Positions 55,715 to 64,000 of a stretch of DNA of 64,000 nucleotides are shown here, one piece after another (the stretch's first letter is position 1; each line of letters starts with the position of its first letter). The notes under the pieces are model-generated. The model worked only from the letters and a program-made list of their open reading frames with translations, did not search any database and was not told where the DNA came from. The stretch lies in contig CALUWI010000006.1 in the NCBI GenBank assembly GCA_944324465.1, positions 1 through 64,000 of the forward strand, in the 5' to 3' direction. Origin of the DNA: an uncultured Mucispirillum sp. GTDB taxonomy: Bacteria; Chrysiogenota; Deferribacteres; Deferribacterales; Mucispirillaceae. The position numbers were made by a program, and so were the translations under genes.

Positions 55715-57484
55715 ATGGAAAATATTTTAAATAAAGAAAAATCACTTTATCTTGCAAGACATGCACACAACCCTGTTCACTGGCAGCCTTGGAGCGATAA
55801 AGTATTTGAAATGGCAAAAGAATTAAATAAACCTGTATTTGTGAGCATCGGCTATTCTTCATGCCACTGGTGCAGAGTAATGGAAAAAGAATCATTTGAA
55901 GATGAAGAAACTGCAAAAATCTTAAATGAAAAATACATTCCTGTAAAAGTAGATAAAGATGAATACCCTGATGTTGATAAAGAATACCAGTTTTATATTC
56001 AGTCCACTGGTGATTCAGGCGGCTGGCCATTATCTGTTTTTTTAACACCAGATAAAGAGCCTTTTTATGCAGGCACTTATTTTCCAAAAGAAAAAAACAA
56101 TGCTTCCCCTGCATTTAAAACTATACTTGAAAGCATAAGCAATGTTTTTCATAATAAATATGATGAAATAGAAAAAGTAATAAACACTAGAAAAGAATTT
56201 ATTACATCATTTAATCAGGTAAATAAACTGCTTATACCAGAAGACAAAATAAAAGAATACAGAAAAAATGAATTTACTAAAATATTTGACCCTGTATATT
56301 TTGGATTTAGAGAAGGTGCAAAATTCCCGTATATTTCATCTATGATGTATCTGCTTGATAACTTTCAGGAAGAAGAATATGCTGCATTTTTAATTAATAC
56401 TGCAGATAAAATATGTACAATGGGGCTTTCGGACCATCTTTTTGGCGGTTTTTTCAGATATACAGTAGATAGAATGTGGCAGATGCCTCATTTTGAAAAA
56501 ATGCTTTCTGATAATGCTCAAATATCATCTTTTTTAATACAGCTTTACAGAAAAACTGGCAACAGACTTTATTTATATACAGCACAAAAAGCTATAGATT
56601 TTGTAATGTATGGCTCTTTAAGAACTGATTACGGTTATTTAGACAGCCTTGATGCTGATTCCCCTAATAATAACGGCGATTATGAAGAAGGATATTTTTA
56701 TAAAGTAACTGATAGAGATTTTACTGTTTTAAGCGAAAAAGAGCTGAAAAACTTTCCTAATGAAGCGGGAGTTTATAATGGTGTGATATACCTTAAACAT
56801 AAAGAATATATAAAAGCTGCTGCTCTTGATGTATCATTAAAAAAAGCAGCTGATAGAATAAGCACAATAAAAGCTCACCCAGAGCCTGATAATAAAGCAG
56901 TAAGCGGTCATAACTTTATGTTCTGCACTACCCTTTTAAATATGTATGAAGCAGAAAATGAGCCTTATGAACTTGAACAAGCACTTGCACTTTACCATAA
57001 ACTCCGCCATTTAGTAGTTTATGACAGCAAAGTTTATAGAGGGCTTTATGCAGAAGAAGATGAAATAAATAAAGTTATGCAGGCAAACCCTGATAAAGAA
57101 AATAATACCTATTTAGAAGAATATATAATTAACCATAGAGTATTATCTGACCATGTATATTATCTTGAAGCTACATTAAAATTTTATGAAATAACTAATG
57201 AAAATGAATTTCTTTTAATTGCAAAAAACATTATAAAAGAAATAGAAAATACTTTTGTTGAAGATGGTATTCCATTTTTAGATACAAAACATAGAATAAA
57301 AGACAGCTTTGATGATGATAAGCCAAACCCTGTCGGATTATACCTGTATTTAATTAATAAGTACAGCCGTGACTTAAATATACAGGCTGATGAAAGGCTT
57401 ATTGCTTATGCAGAAGATAGAGCAGCAAGGTTTCCAACAGGTCACCCTACAATGATTAGAGCATTAGAATTAATAAATAAATAA
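55715..57484 (+). CDS. YyaL-type thioredoxin-domain protein (DUF255)
   Basis: The N-terminal ~165 residues form a thioredoxin-like domain with the family signature HNPVHWQPW and the redox motif CHWC (C50-C53), followed by [25 protein letters not shown]. The C-terminal ~400 residues resemble an (alpha/alpha)6 barrel of glycoside-hydrolase type, with [25 protein letters not shown] and LDADS. The substrate is unknown. At 589 aa it is at the short end of the family. Confidence 0.9.
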   Translation: MENILNKEKSLYLARHAHNPVHWQPWSDKVFEMAKELNKPVFVSIGYSSCHWCRVMEKESFEDEETAKILNEKYIPVKVDKDEYPDVDKEYQFYIQSTGDSGGWPLSVFLTPDKEPFYAGTYFPKEKNNASPAFKTILESISNVFHNKYDEIEKVINTRKEFITSFNQVNKLLIPEDKIKEYRKNEFTKIFDPVYFGFREGAKFPYISSMMYLLDNFQEEEYAAFLINTADKICTMGLSDHLFGGFFRYTVDRMWQMPHFEKMLSDNAQISSFLIQLYRKTGNRLYLYTAQKAIDFVMYGSLRTDYGYLDSLDADSPNNNGDYEEGYFYKVTDRDFTVLSEKELKNFPNEAGVYNGVIYLKHKEYIKAAALDVSLKKAADRISTIKAHPEPDNKAVSGHNFMFCTTLLNMYEAENEPYELEQALALYHKLRHLVVYDSKVYRGLYAEEDEINKVMQANPDKENNTYLEEYIINHRVLSDHVYYLEATLKFYEITNENEFLLIAKNIIKEIENTFVEDGIPFLDTKHRIKDSFDDDKPNPVGLYLYLINKYSRDLNIQADERLIAYAEDRAARFPTGHPTMIRALELINK

Positions 57485-57498
57485 TAAAAGAGGTTAAA

Positions 57499-58005
57499 AT
57501 GAGTAATATTGTATTTGAAAAAGGCAATTTTAAAATCAAGCGTGCAGAAAAGGAAGATGCACTTACTATTTATGAGCTTATCAGAGGTATTGCAGAATAC
57601 GAAAAAATGCTTGATGAAGTAGTAAACTCCCCAGAAATGATAAAAGAATGGCTTTTTGATAAAAAGACTGCAGAAACTTATATAGGGGAAGAAGACGGCA
57701 AACCAGTTGGCTTTATTTTATTTTTCCATAACTACTCTACTTTTGTTGGCAGAGCAGGAATATATGTGGAAGATTTATTTGTTATACCAGAAAAAAGAGG
57801 CAAAGGATATGGCAAACTTTTACTTGCTTTTGCTGCACATACTGCTGTTGAAAGAAACTGTGGCAGAATGGAATGGACCTGCCTTAACTGGAATAAACCA
57901 TCACTTGATTTTTATGAAAGCATAGGTGCTGTTAAAATGACAGAATGGACAACTCACCGCCTTGCAGGTGATACCCTTTCTAACTTTGCAAAATGCTTAA
58001 AATAA
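57499..58005 (+). CDS. GNAT N-acetyltransferase, diamine/spermidine acetyltransferase-like
   Basis: The 168-aa protein resembles SSAT-type acetyltransferases: IKRAEKEDALTIYELIRGIAEYEKM at the start, YVEDLFVIPEKRGKGYGKLLL with the acetyl-CoA-binding RGKGYG loop, and WNKPSLDFYESIGA near the end. It probably acetylates a polyamine, amino acid or similar amine; the substrate cannot be read from the sequence. AGAGG precedes the ATG, and it lies 14 bp after the YyaL gene, so co-transcription is likely. Confidence 0.88.
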   Translation: MSNIVFEKGNFKIKRAEKEDALTIYELIRGIAEYEKMLDEVVNSPEMIKEWLFDKKTAETYIGEEDGKPVGFILFFHNYSTFVGRAGIYVEDLFVIPEKRGKGYGKLLLAFAAHTAVERNCGRMEWTCLNWNKPSLDFYESIGAVKMTEWTTHRLAGDTLSNFAKCLK

Positions 58006-58068
58006 GTATAAATTAATTAATTTATTTATATATCTAAACTTTACTAACATTATAAATGAATATAAAAA

Positions 58069-58097
58069 AACCACCAGTTTCTGCTGGTGGTTATTTT
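58069..58097. terminator. Bidirectional terminator, GNAT / chemoreceptor
   Basis: AACCACCAG / CTGGTGGTT with a six-base loop, A-run on the left and TATTTTTAT on the right. It serves both convergent genes. Confidence 0.8.
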
Positions 58098-58120
58098 TAT
58101 ATAGATATTATATTTAATTC

Positions 58121-59608
58121 TTAACTATATCTATGGATTAATTTATCTAATATAGAAACTAAATCTTCCACATTTCTTTCAAGCTCTTCTACAAGTATGT
58201 TATTTTCTTCAAATTTATTGTTTTCTATATTATTCATAATTTGAGTACCTAAATCATGCACCCTTTTATGTATTGGTTCAATAGCTCTGAAATCTTTATC
58301 ATCTCCATACTGGTCCATACCTTCATTATAATAAAATTTGCCAAAAGCACAAGTTAAGTGATTAGGAAGCTGTATAACATTTTTCATATAATTATTAACA
58401 AGCAGTCTTCTCATAAAAGCAATATGTGCTGTTTTTGCAGCAATAAATGAACCTGATTTTGATGCATATTTAATGCCTGTAAATTTAGTTTCAAGAGTAT
58501 TTAAAGAAATCGCCATATCATTAAATGCTTTGAAAAGCTCTGCAATTTTATCAGTAACTTGTTGAGATTCTGAACTTATTTCTTCTAAATTAGAACCTAT
58601 TTGATGAATAACTGAATTTTGTTCTTCTGAAGCTGCCATAATTTCACTGATAGACTGGTTTAAATCAAGACTTGATTTATATATATCTTGGAAATTATTA
58701 AATGACGAATCAATACCAGCTCTTTGGTCCATAAGCATTTTTGTAATAATATCCATTCTTGATGTAACTGTAGCAATACTTTTCTGCATATCACTGACTG
58801 TTTCACCTATCTGCTTAGTTGAGTTTGATGTTTTTTCTGCTAAGTTTCTAACTTCATCAGCAACAACTGCAAATCCGCGGCCAGCCTCCCCTGCTCTTGC
58901 TGCCTCAATAGCTGCATTTAATGCTAAAAGATTAGTTTGGTCAGAAATTTCATTAATAACTGCAATAACTATTGCAATCTGGTCTGCATTATCGTTTAAA
59001 ATGTTTACTTCATTATTTAATTCTTTTATTGCAGTATCTATATTATCACTTACTTCTCTAGCTTTTTCCATCATAGAGCGGCCTTCATTTGTAAGCTCAA
59101 CTGTTGTGTTTGATTTTTCATTGATAGTATGGGTATTAACTGTAATATTTTCTGTAGCAATAAGCATTTCACTTTGCACTGTATTAATTGATTGAGAAAT
59201 TTCATTACTTTTCTTTACTAAATCATTTGTCGTCATAAGGTTTTGAGTAACAAATAACCCCTGCTTACCAGTAGTAGCCACTGTATCCAAAGTGCTTAAA
59301 TAATCACTTTCTGTATTACACATATATTTATTTAGACTTTTATAAAAATGTTCCATATCAGGATGATGGTTTATATCTTCCTGAGATATACGCACTGAAA
59401 TATCATTATTTTGATTTGCAATATTATCTATTAATCGCTCAGCAGAAGCAAACCCTTTTGTCTGCAATTGATAAACAAAAAAGTAACCTAAAACAATAAC
59501 CGTTGCCATCAATGCATCAACTAATACTGGAAAATTAAAAAAGATAATCAATGGAAATAATATTAAAGAAATTATTGTTACAATTAAATATAGATATTTG
59601 ACTTTCAT
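58121..59608 (-). CDS. Methyl-accepting chemotaxis protein with C-terminal CZB zinc-binding domain
   Basis: Two adjacent N-terminal membrane helices (residues ~5-45) leave almost no periplasmic loop, so there is no external sensor domain. The cytoplasmic signalling hairpin is canonical, with [38 protein letters not shown]. The last ~110 residues form a chemoreceptor zinc-binding domain with the His-Cys-His-His set H395, C420, H447 and H451. In other bacteria CZB domains respond to hypochlorous acid or zinc. AGGAG precedes the ATG. No other chemotaxis genes are nearby. Confidence 0.92.
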   Translation of the reverse strand: MKVKYLYLIVTIISLILFPLIIFFNFPVLVDALMATVIVLGYFFVYQLQTKGFASAERLIDNIANQNNDISVRISQEDINHHPDMEHFYKSLNKYMCNTESDYLSTLDTVATTGKQGLFVTQNLMTTNDLVKKSNEISQSINTVQSEMLIATENITVNTHTINEKSNTTVELTNEGRSMMEKAREVSDNIDTAIKELNNEVNILNDNADQIAIVIAVINEISDQTNLLALNAAIEAARAGEAGRGFAVVADEVRNLAEKTSNSTKQIGETVSDMQKSIATVTSRMDIITKMLMDQRAGIDSSFNNFQDIYKSSLDLNQSISEIMAASEEQNSVIHQIGSNLEEISSESQQVTDKIAELFKAFNDMAISLNTLETKFTGIKYASKSGSFIAAKTAHIAFMRRLLVNNYMKNVIQLPNHLTCAFGKFYYNEGMDQYGDDKDFRAIEPIHKRVHDLGTQIMNNIENNKFEENNILVEELERNVEDLVSILDKLIHRYS

Positions 59609-59762
59609 AAGAAACTCCTAAGACAAACATTATCCAATTTTTTATAATAACACCACAAACCTCTTTTTGTAAACATATTTTTTGGACTAATGTAAAAAAA
59701 TTATTTTTTCTTGACACTTTCTAATCTTTTTTTAAAAAAAGTAAAGTATAAATCTGATTTTT

Positions 59763-60272
59763 TTAATCAAAAATATAAATTATAATGCCAGAAGTAAACG
59801 CAGAAAACATTATTATGAAGTTAGCAAAAATAACACCTGTTATTAAATATATTAATTTTTCATAAATGGAAAAATCATATATATCCTTAATATATTTAAG
59901 AAAAATGTATGTTACATAAATAAATACAGATATTGATTCTGCAAGCATAAATAATATGATAAAGCCTGCTAAATAATCAAAATAATTGCCATAGAGAAGT
60001 TTTATTCCGCTTATCATAATAGCTGCAAAAGAAAGGAAAAAGGTTATAAAAAAATAAAATGACGAAAGCCATTCTTTTATACTATAATATTTATGATAAA
60101 GCATATTAATAATAATGCAGGGCAAAGTATTAACTATAAAAATAACTGCTGTTACCCTTATTGATACATTATGATATCCGCCCCACATATAAGACAAGAT
60201 TAAAAAGGGAATAAAAGCTGTAGCTATTGATAAAATAAAAATTCTTAATACTCTATTTAAGGTAAAATCCAT
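59763..60272 (-). CDS. Small polytopic membrane protein, unknown
   Basis: The protein has about five membrane helices, separated by short loops: IFILSIATAFIPFLILSYMW, VTAVIFIVNTLPCIIINML, SFYFFITFFLSFAAIMISGI, YLAGFIILFMLAESISVFIYVTYIF, and a last one at LITGVIFANFIIMFSAFTSGIIIYIF. I recognise no family. AGGT lies four to five bases before the ATG at 60272; a further ATG at 60284 has no SD. It is a single gene after the dapFAB operon. Confidence 0.6.
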   Translation of the reverse strand: MDFTLNRVLRIFILSIATAFIPFLILSYMWGGYHNVSIRVTAVIFIVNTLPCIIINMLYHKYYSIKEWLSSFYFFITFFLSFAAIMISGIKLLYGNYFDYLAGFIILFMLAESISVFIYVTYIFLKYIKDIYDFSIYEKLIYLITGVIFANFIIMFSAFTSGIIIYIFD

Positions 60273-60332
60273 AATAACCTGCATTATAAAACATTAACTG
60301 CATTTTACTATATATTTTAAAAATATACAAAT

Positions 60333-60356
60333 AAAAAATGGGGAGCATGCTCCCCA
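60333..60356 (-). terminator. Terminator of the dapF-dapA-dapB operon
   Basis: A perfect 16-base palindrome GGGGAGCATGCTCCCC (60340-60355) is followed by ATTTTTT on the minus strand, 23 bp after the dapB stop. Confidence 0.85.
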
Positions 60357-60378
60357 AAAATGTATTCACTATAAATAG

Positions 60379-61182
60379 TTAAGCAAGTCCTAAAACATTT
60401 TTCATATTATACATACCTTTTGGCTTATCAGCAAGCCATAAGGCTGCAGTAACTGCACCGCCTGCAAATGTTTTTCTTGAATGAGCTCTGTGAGTTATCT
60501 CTATCCTTTCCCCATTTCCAAAGAAAAATACAGTGTGGTCACCTGCTACATCGCCGCCCCTTAATGTTTGTATGCCTATTTCGTTTGGTTTACGCTCACC
60601 AATAATACCATGCCTTGCATATACTGCGTTTTCAGCTAAATTTAAGCCGGCACCCTCTGCTGCAGCTTCTGCCATTGCCATAGCTGTGCCGCTTGGTGCA
60701 TCTTTTTTCATATTGTGGTGAGTTTCTACAAGCTCTATATCATAACCTTTTAAAAGTCTTGCAGCTTCTTTTATTAACTCTAATGCAACATTTACACCAA
60801 GGCTCATATTTGGAGCAAGCACTAAAGGAATTTTTTCTGATAATTTTTCTACTGCTTTTTTCTGCTCATCAGAAAAACCTGTGCTGCCAATAACTACAGG
60901 TTTACCTGCTTTTTCATACAAAGGCAGATTATTATAAGTAGGCTCTGCACCAGTAAAATCTATTATTACATCTGCATTTTTTGCACTTTCTAATATATCG
61001 TCAGTAATAACGGGACCACCTTTGCCGCAGCCTGCAATTTCATATAAATTCTGCCCTAAAGCATCGCTTCCTTTTCTGTCAACAGCACCTGCTGCCTCAG
61101 CATTTTCATTATTATATACTGCTTCTGCAATATTTTTACCCATTCTGCCCGCTGCACCTATAATACATATTTTTACAGCCAT
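60379..61182 (-). CDS. dapB: 4-hydroxy-tetrahydrodipicolinate reductase
   Basis: It makes tetrahydrodipicolinate in the lysine/diaminopimelate pathway. It has the nucleotide-binding GAAGRMGKNIAEAV at residue 8, the VIIDFTGAEPT strand, VVIGSTGFS, and the catalytic HHNMKKDAPSGTA. The 267-aa length is typical. AAGGAG lies before the ATG; dapA ends 15 bp upstream. Confidence 0.98.
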   Translation of the reverse strand: MAVKICIIGAAGRMGKNIAEAVYNNENAEAAGAVDRKGSDALGQNLYEIAGCGKGGPVITDDILESAKNADVIIDFTGAEPTYNNLPLYEKAGKPVVIGSTGFSDEQKKAVEKLSEKIPLVLAPNMSLGVNVALELIKEAARLLKGYDIELVETHHNMKKDAPSGTAMAMAEAAAEGAGLNLAENAVYARHGIIGERKPNEIGIQTLRGGDVAGDHTVFFFGNGERIEITHRAHSRKTFAGGAVTAALWLADKPKGMYNMKNVLGLA

Positions 61183-61197
61183 TTATATTTCTCCTTA

Positions 61198-62082
61198 TTA
61201 ATCTCTAACTATTTTTATATTAAGTTTTTCCATAATGGATTTTAATTTTTGAGTATTTTCTTTAGTCATTTCCACAAGTGGAAGTCTTATTTCATTTTCC
61301 ACAAGTCCCATCATATAAGCTGCTTTTTTAGCAGGTATTGGATTTGTTTCAAAAAATACACCTTTGCATAAATCTAAAAGCTCATAGTGAAGTTTTCTGC
61401 CAAGCAGCATATCATTATCTAATACTGCATGACACATTTGAGACATTTTTTTAGGTGCTACATTTGCAACAACAGAAATAACACCTTTTGCGCCCATTGC
61501 CATCATAGGAAAAGTCAGTGAATCTTCTCCAGATATTACATCAAAACTTTCATCAGTATGCTGCAATATAGCTCCTGCCTGGTCAAGAGAACCGCTGGCT
61601 TCTTTAACACCTATTATATTTTTTACCTTAGATAAGCGGACAACTGTATCTGGCAGCATATTCACACCTGTTCTGCCTGGCACATTATATAAGACTATAG
61701 GTATATTTACCTGCTCAGCAATAGTTTTAAAATGCTGATATAAACCCTCCTGCGTAGGCTTATTATAGTATGGAGTGATAGATAGCACAGCGTCTGCACC
61801 TGATTTCTTAGCATGCTCTGTTAAGAAAACCGCTTCTTTAGTGCTGTTTGAGCCAGCACCTGCAATTACAGGTATTCTTTTTTTAGCCTGGTCTATAACT
61901 ATTTCTATAACCCTGCAGTGTTCTTCATGGGAAAGTGTAGCAGATTCACCTGTTGTACCGCATGGAACGATAGCATCTGTGCCTTCTGCAATATGAAACT
62001 CTACAAGCTCTCTTAATGCTTTTTCATCAACTTCATTATTTTTAAATGGTGTAATAAGTGCAACTATACTGCCTTGAAACAT
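61198..62082 (-). CDS. dapA: 4-hydroxy-tetrahydrodipicolinate synthase
   Basis: It condenses pyruvate with aspartate semialdehyde. The TIM-barrel motifs are intact: CGTTGESATLSHEEH, ITPYYNKPTQEGLYQHF with the catalytic Tyr, VLYNVPGRTG, and IIGVKEASGS with the Schiff-base Lys. 294 aa is normal. GGAGG precedes the ATG. It is the middle gene of a dapF-dapA-dapB operon. Confidence 0.98.
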   Translation of the reverse strand: MFQGSIVALITPFKNNEVDEKALRELVEFHIAEGTDAIVPCGTTGESATLSHEEHCRVIEIVIDQAKKRIPVIAGAGSNSTKEAVFLTEHAKKSGADAVLSITPYYNKPTQEGLYQHFKTIAEQVNIPIVLYNVPGRTGVNMLPDTVVRLSKVKNIIGVKEASGSLDQAGAILQHTDESFDVISGEDSLTFPMMAMGAKGVISVVANVAPKKMSQMCHAVLDNDMLLGRKLHYELLDLCKGVFFETNPIPAKKAAYMMGLVENEIRLPLVEMTKENTQKLKSIMEKLNIKIVRD

Positions 62083-62094
62083 AATATCCTCCGC

Positions 62095-62907
62095 TTAATA
62101 ATTATATGCTTCTTCCTGTAAATTTCCTATATATACTCTGCGTCCTTCTCCTTGAAGATACACAGTGTTATCGTCATAATATACTGTAAGAGTTTTACCA
62201 CCAGATATTAACAGACGAACAGGTCCTTTTACAAGTCCTTTTTTAATGGCAACTATGGCAGAAGCTGCACAGCCTGTTCCACATGCTAATGTTTCCCCTT
62301 CAACACCTCTTTCATAAGTTCTTATTTTTAATGAGTTTTCTCCAGTTACTTCTATAAAATTCACATTTGTGCCGTTTTCTGCAAAGTCTTTATTATATCT
62401 TATATCTCTGCCTAATGAAAATACATCAGTTTCTGCCACATTATCGCAAATTATAACAGCATGTGGAACGCCGGTATTAACTGAATGAATATCATATTCT
62501 CTGCCGCATGCAGTAACTTTTTTATCAAGCTCTAAACTGTGTGGTGCAGTAAGCATTGTTTTTACTTCATTATTTTCCATAATTTCTGCTTTAATAATAC
62601 CTGCAAGAGTTTCAAATGCCATATTTCTGCCTGCAATATTTTCTAAATAAGCATATCTTGCAGCACATCTAGCACCATTACCACACATTTCTGCCACTGA
62701 GCCGTCTGAATTAAAAAACTGCCATTTAAAATCAACAGTATCAGAATTTTCTATAAAAATTAAACCGTCTGCACCAACAGATAAACCTCTTGCACAAACT
62801 TTTTCTATAAACTGTTTATTATATAATGATAAGTACTTACCATCTCTATTATCTATTATAATAAAATCATTGCCATTACCGCTCATTTTTGAAAATGTAA
62901 TATTCAT
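62095..62907 (-). CDS. dapF: Diaminopimelate epimerase
   Basis: It converts LL-DAP to meso-DAP for lysine and peptidoglycan. The two catalytic cysteines are in MCGNGARCAAR and ACGTGCAASA. FSKMSGNGNDFIIIDN marks the N-terminus. The frame extends to a GTG at 62913, but AGGAG lies five bases before the ATG at 62907, so I use that (270 aa). It is the first gene of the dap operon. Confidence 0.97.
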   Translation of the reverse strand: MNITFSKMSGNGNDFIIIDNRDGKYLSLYNKQFIEKVCARGLSVGADGLIFIENSDTVDFKWQFFNSDGSVAEMCGNGARCAARYAYLENIAGRNMAFETLAGIIKAEIMENNEVKTMLTAPHSLELDKKVTACGREYDIHSVNTGVPHAVIICDNVAETDVFSLGRDIRYNKDFAENGTNVNFIEVTGENSLKIRTYERGVEGETLACGTGCAASAIVAIKKGLVKGPVRLLISGGKTLTVYYDDNTVYLQGEGRRVYIGNLQEEAYNY

Positions 62908-62961
62908 CTGCACTCCTAATTAAAATAATAAGAAAATGAATAACATATTTCTATGAATTTA

Positions 62962-63588
62962 TCAATTAATTTTATAAGCATACATATAAAGCGCTTGATG
63001 AAACTTTTCCCCTGCTAAAAAATAAAAATCTCTCTCCCTTTCATTAACTTTTAAACAGCCTGCTTTTTCATACATTTCATAATCACAGTAATTATCTGTA
63101 AAAAGATAAATATTAAGTTTATTCTTTTCTTTCATATAAGTATGAAAATCATTTAATAATGCCTTACCATACCCTTTGCCCTGATATGAAGGATGGGTTA
63201 TAAAAAGCACTAATTCTGCATTATATTTATTATCACTTTCATCTTTCATTTTATCAAGCTGTCTGTTATAAGCAAGCTGATATTTTAAAATACTTCTGCC
63301 ATCTTTATAAAATATCATTATAAATATATATATAAAACACAGTAGTAAGTAAAAATATTTAAAAAAACTGCTTCTGCCATATTCATTTGCTGCTAAAAAT
63401 GATATTAATTGATTATTTTCTTTAATTATTCTTCTATAATTTGTTTTATATAAAATATGGCATACATAAGCAGTGCATGATGCATAATACAATATCCTGC
63501 TTTTTATTTCCTTATCTAAATTCCAAACAATACCTACAAGATTAGATAGTTTGAAAAGATTTGAAAAACTATATTTTTCTATACACAT
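62962..63588 (-). CDS. GNAT-family acetyltransferase with an internal membrane segment
   Basis: The C-terminal ~100 residues are a GNAT domain with VLFITHPSYQGKGYGKALLNDF (acetyl-CoA loop QGKGYG) and YEMYEKAGCLKV. A hydrophobic stretch near residues 78-93 (YFYLLLCFIYIFIMIF) interrupts the first half. It may be a membrane anchor, or it may be a buried strand region in a diverged fold. AGGTG lies before the ATG. Substrate unknown. It lies ~50 bp upstream of dapF in the same direction. Confidence 0.78.
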   Translation of the reverse strand: MCIEKYSFSNLFKLSNLVGIVWNLDKEIKSRILYYASCTAYVCHILYKTNYRRIIKENNQLISFLAANEYGRSSFFKYFYLLLCFIYIFIMIFYKDGRSILKYQLAYNRQLDKMKDESDNKYNAELVLFITHPSYQGKGYGKALLNDFHTYMKEKNKLNIYLFTDNYCDYEMYEKAGCLKVNERERDFYFLAGEKFHQALYMYAYKIN

Positions 63589-63660
63589 GATACACCTGAA
63601 ATATACATTATACTATAAACTCTAATAATATATTGAAATTTTATTTTATAAATGAATATA

Positions 63661-63688
63661 TTGACTTTTTTTCTTTTTACTATATATT
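63661..63688 (+). promoter_or_regulatory. Putative smpB promoter
   Basis: TTGACT (63661-63666), 16-bp spacer, TATATT (63683-63688); TATTAT at 63685-63690 with an 18-bp spacer is an alternative. Either would place the transcript start within a few bases of the ATG at 63697. Confidence 0.5.
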
Positions 63689-63696
63689 ATATCCCC

Positions 63697-64000
63697 ATGA
63701 GTAAAAATGCAAGTAATTCAAGCCTTGCTACAAATAAAAAGGCTTATCATGAATATGAAATTTTAACTGAGTATGAAGCAGGCATTGAGCTGCACGGTAC
63801 AGAAGTAAAATCTATCCGTGCTGGCAAGATGAACTTAAAAGAATCTATTGTAAAAATAATGAAAAATGAAGTTTATCTTATTAACTGCCATGTTTCCCCT
63901 TATGAGCAGGGTAATATTTTTAATAGAGACCCACTCCGCACTAGGAAACTGCTCTTACACAGGAAAGAAATTAACCAGCTGATAGGCAAAGTGCAGGAAA
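63697..64000 (+). CDS. smpB: SmpB, tmRNA-binding protein (5' part)
   Basis: It binds tmRNA and rescues stalled ribosomes. The first 101 codons are visible and include [65 protein letters not shown] and LIGKVQE, all family hallmarks; the rest lies beyond the right edge. No SD is visible before the ATG (ATCCCC directly upstream). Confidence 0.95.
   Translation, partial: MSKNASNSSLATNKKAYHEYEILTEYEAGIELHGTEVKSIRAGKMNLKESIVKIMKNEVYLINCHVSPYEQGNIFNRDPLRTRKLLLHRKEINQLIGKVQE

Overview
The window is low-GC DNA from a Gram-negative bacterium. Lipoprotein and outer-membrane signals, a trans-envelope type VI secretion system (T6SS), diaminopimelate synthesis and a CZB-type chemoreceptor all fit this. 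The gene set and base composition look most like a gut Deferribacterota of the Mucispirillum type. That assignment comes from gene content and memory of the group, not from a database search.

Region 1 (1-39,780) is a T6SS island. Two core operons diverge from about 18.4-18.55 kb. The minus-strand operon is tssA-tssM-fha-tssJ-tssK-tssL. The plus-strand operon is tssB-tssC-tssE-tssF-tssG. A monocistronic hcp faces tssG. Two vgrG effector operons lie on the outside, both on the minus strand. The first runs vgrG1, a 1331-aa protein with a C-terminal M23 peptidase domain, a secreted protein that may be its immunity partner, a 481-aa unknown and a gene cut by the window edge. The second runs vgrG2, a 41-codon remnant, a membrane protein, a possible papain-fold protein, a DUF4280/PAAR-like tip protein, a 1295-aa unknown, a Sel1-repeat-like protein and a Tat-signal protein. 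Part of this second operon is duplicated in tandem (2,141 bp) and partly decayed. No tssH/clpV is present in the window.

Two non-coding signals tie the secreted parts together. (a) vgrG1, hcp and vgrG2 share a promoter architecture: TTGACA-N18-TATRTT, bracketed by a TTGTTGA...TCAACAA inverted repeat with exactly 29 bp between arms at all three sites, plus an AACTATATG element about 67 bp upstream. The core operons lack it. (b) Four tandem copies of a two-hairpin RNA element lie between promoter A and vgrG1. Their substitutions preserve pairing only if the minus strand is transcribed. A recognisable fifth relative forms the hcp 3' UTR and terminator.

Region 2 (39.8-64 kb) is ordinary chromosome: an MnmD-like methyltransferase and a radical SAM protein, eno, a TetR regulator, an M29 aminopeptidase, a GGGtGRT/Fe-S scaffold pair, rpsT, a yybP-ykoY-type riboswitch with terminator ahead of a Na+/Ca2+ exchanger, a yjbQ-phasin-like-UbiB operon, a thioesterase, an NhaC antiporter, a YyaL-type thioredoxin-domain protein, a GNAT, a chemoreceptor, a dapF-dapA-dapB operon, a second GNAT and the start of smpB. 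I saw no tRNA, rRNA, transposase, integrase or CRISPR.
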